Of a DNA stretch of 5,571 bases, positions 4,426 through 5,571 are shown piece by piece. The notes under the pieces are model-generated. The model had not been told where the DNA came from, searched no databases, and was given only the letters and a program-made list of their open reading frames with translations. The stretch is from Fidelibacterota bacterium (lineage in GTDB: Bacteria > Bipolaricaulota > Bipolaricaulia > UBA7950 > UBA9294), in assembly GCA_024278395.1 (NCBI GenBank), contig JAJRTG010000050.1, positions 1-5,571 of the forward strand. Reading direction: 5' to 3'. Position numbers and translations under genes: made by a program. Numbering within the stretch: the first letter of the stretch is position 1; each line of letters starts with the position of its first letter.

Positions 4426-5298
4426 TTGAAGGACAGAAAGATCGGGCTCGTCCTCGGCAGCGGCGGCGCGCGCGGATCGGCGCACGTGGGAGTGTTGCGG
4501 GTCCTCGAGGAGAACGGGATCACTCCGGACGTGATCGTCGGGACGAGCATGGGGGCAGAGGTCGGGGGGGCGTACGCCGCCGGGGTGTCGATCGAGGAGA
4601 TGGAGTCGGCATGGCGCTCCATCAACTTCGCCAAGGTGGTGAAGACCCTCCTCCCCACCTTTCCCTGGTCCGGGTGGAGCTCCGGAAAGCGTGTCCTGCG
4701 CATGATCCGCGACTTGGTCGGGAATACCCGCATCGAGGAGCTCCCGATCACCTACGCCGCTGTGGCGACCGACCTCGAGACCGGTCTCCCCTACCCGATC
4801 ACGAGCGGCGACCTCGCCACCGCGATCCGGGCGAGCGAGTCCGTACCCGGCCTGTTCTCCCCGGTGCAGATCGACGGGCGCCTCCTGATCGACGGAGGCG
4901 TGTCGGACCCGGTCCCGGTTGACGTCGCGCGCCAGCTCGGGGCCGACACCGTGATCGCGGTCGATGTCCTCGTCCGGCCGGAGGAGGTCCGCCTCGGGGG
5001 AGTAACCCTTCCCGACCTGCGCGAGCGCTTCCTCGGGATCACGAAGGCCATCGCCCGCGAGGGGGCGCGGGAGCGGTTCCATCCCCACGTCCTCGCCGTC
5101 ATGTTCCAGATGTCGACGATATTTCAGAAGCGCTTGAGCGCCCTCGCCATGAAGGCCTATCCTCCGGACATCCTGATCCAACCCGACTTCTCCCCCGATC
5201 CTCCCTGCTACAGCGATGTGAAGAACGGGATCGAGGCCGGAATCGCCGCGGCGAAGCAGGCACTCCCCCAGATCCGCAGGCTCATCTCGGAGGGATGA
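4426..5298 (+). CDS. Patatin-like phospholipase / acyl hydrolase (RssA/YlbK type)
   Basis: A 290-residue Ser-Asp dyad hydrolase predicted to cleave acyl esters of phospholipids or related lipids, cytosolic or membrane-peripheral (no signal peptide or membrane span). Visible motifs are the oxyanion-hole loop GSGGARG (11-17), the nucleophile elbow GTSMG (39-43) with Ser41, and the catalytic Asp156 in DGGVSDPVPV (156-165). RASESVPGLFSPV (135-147) and LGADTVIAVDV (171-181) are typical of the bacterial RssA/YlbK group. Length is normal for that group (about 260-320). The start is TTG at 4426: an in-frame stop at 4402-4404 allows nothing longer, and the conserved first strand KIGLVLGSGGARG needs it. 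No good ribosome site precedes it. The stop overlaps the ATG of the transporter gene (ATGA), so they form one operon. The natural substrate cannot be told from sequence. Confidence 0.93.
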   Translation: MKDRKIGLVLGSGGARGSAHVGVLRVLEENGITPDVIVGTSMGAEVGGAYAAGVSIEEMESAWRSINFAKVVKTLLPTFPWSGWSSGKRVLRMIRDLVGNTRIEELPITYAAVATDLETGLPYPITSGDLATAIRASESVPGLFSPVQIDGRLLIDGGVSDPVPVDVARQLGADTVIAVDVLVRPEEVRLGGVTLPDLRERFLGITKAIAREGARERFHPHVLAVMFQMSTIFQKRLSALAMKAYPPDILIQPDFSPDPPCYSDVKNGIEAGIAAAKQALPQIRRLISEG

Positions 5299-5571
5299 TC
5301 CCCCGTCGCGTCCTCTATCCCCTGGTAGGAGCGGGGATCATCGCGATCTCATTCGGCGCGATTCTCATCCGCCTCGCCGACGGGATCCCCGTCCTGTCCC
5401 TCGCCGCGTGGCGGCTCGGGGTGGCGGTCCTCATCCTCTCTCCGTTCGGGCTCGCCCGCATGCCGAGGGCGGTGCCGCGGCCGCGTGACAGGCTCGTCGC
5501 GGCGGGAAGCGGGGTCTTTCTTGCGCTTCATTTCATCCTATGGATCGCCTCCCTCGGGAAGACCTCCGTGG
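5295..5571 (+). CDS. DMT superfamily transporter, EamA family, partial
   Basis: The visible 92 residues are the N-terminal third of an integral membrane permease; members usually have about 290-300 residues and ten membrane spans in two EamA repeats. Three hydrophobic segments are seen: about residues 6-26 (LYPLVGAGIIAISFGAILI), 33-55 (VLSLAAWRLGVAVLILSPFG) and 68-86 (LVAAGSGVFLALHFILWIAS). The Arg in AAWRLG after the first helix pair and LHFILWIASLGKTSV are typical of the first EamA repeat. These proteins export amino acids, nucleosides or other metabolites, and the substrate cannot be predicted. The ATG at 5295 overlaps the patatin stop (ATGA), with GGAGGG directly against it, which favours re-initiation by ribosomes finishing the patatin gene. 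The gene continues past the right edge. Confidence 0.9.
   Translation, partial: MIPRRVLYPLVGAGIIAISFGAILIRLADGIPVLSLAAWRLGVAVLILSPFGLARMPRAVPRPRDRLVAAGSGVFLALHFILWIASLGKTSV

Noticed and set aside
4366..5181. Minus-strand open frame opposite the patatin gene
   Set aside because: It is antisense to a protein with all catalytic motifs intact; its sequence is low-complexity Asp/Arg/His-rich.

Overview
The window is GC-rich bacterial chromosome, densely packed, with GTG and TTG starts beside ATG and clear Shine-Dalgarno sites for most genes. Two bacterial-type ferredoxins, one very like the single-cluster ferredoxin of Thermotoga, and a NifX-like accessory protein suggest an anaerobe, possibly thermophilic. 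The phylum cannot be fixed from this sequence. A deep-branching anaerobic lineage such as Bipolaricaulota/Acetothermia is a guess only. No rRNA, tRNA, CRISPR array, insertion sequence or phage gene was seen.

Left block (1-2242, minus strand): a two-gene operon for the saccharopine route of lysine degradation. The first gene encodes lysine-ketoglutarate reductase and the second saccharopine dehydrogenase, which runs off the left edge. They overlap by four bases (GTGA). Together they correspond to the two halves of the animal and plant bifunctional enzyme AASS.

Centre-left (2243-3064): a control region with a perfect 13-bp inverted repeat around divergent start regions, followed on the plus strand by a small 2x[4Fe-4S] ferredoxin and a NifX/NafY-type (dinitrogenase iron-molybdenum cofactor family) protein. 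No nitrogenase gene is visible, so the pair more likely handles an iron-sulfur or other metal centre. The ferredoxin's start is unclear and a frameshift may lie just upstream.

Centre (3065-3994): a strong hairpin separates the NifX gene from a convergent gene for an exported helical-repeat protein resembling the TRAP-transporter T-component (TatT) family, with an unusual cysteine cluster.

Right block (3995-5571, plus strand): a compact divergent promoter region whose two -35 boxes form GCCAAGGGTTGGC; a 60-residue monocluster ferredoxin with its own promoter and a terminator-like hairpin; then a separate promoter driving a TTG-started patatin-like phospholipase (RssA/YlbK type) that overlaps by ATGA a DMT/EamA membrane transporter cut by the right edge.

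The genes look like ordinary anaerobe housekeeping and catabolism rather than one integrated new system. The least explained signals are the 13-bp dyad, the odd ferredoxin start, the Cys-rich exported protein and the leader of the patatin gene.
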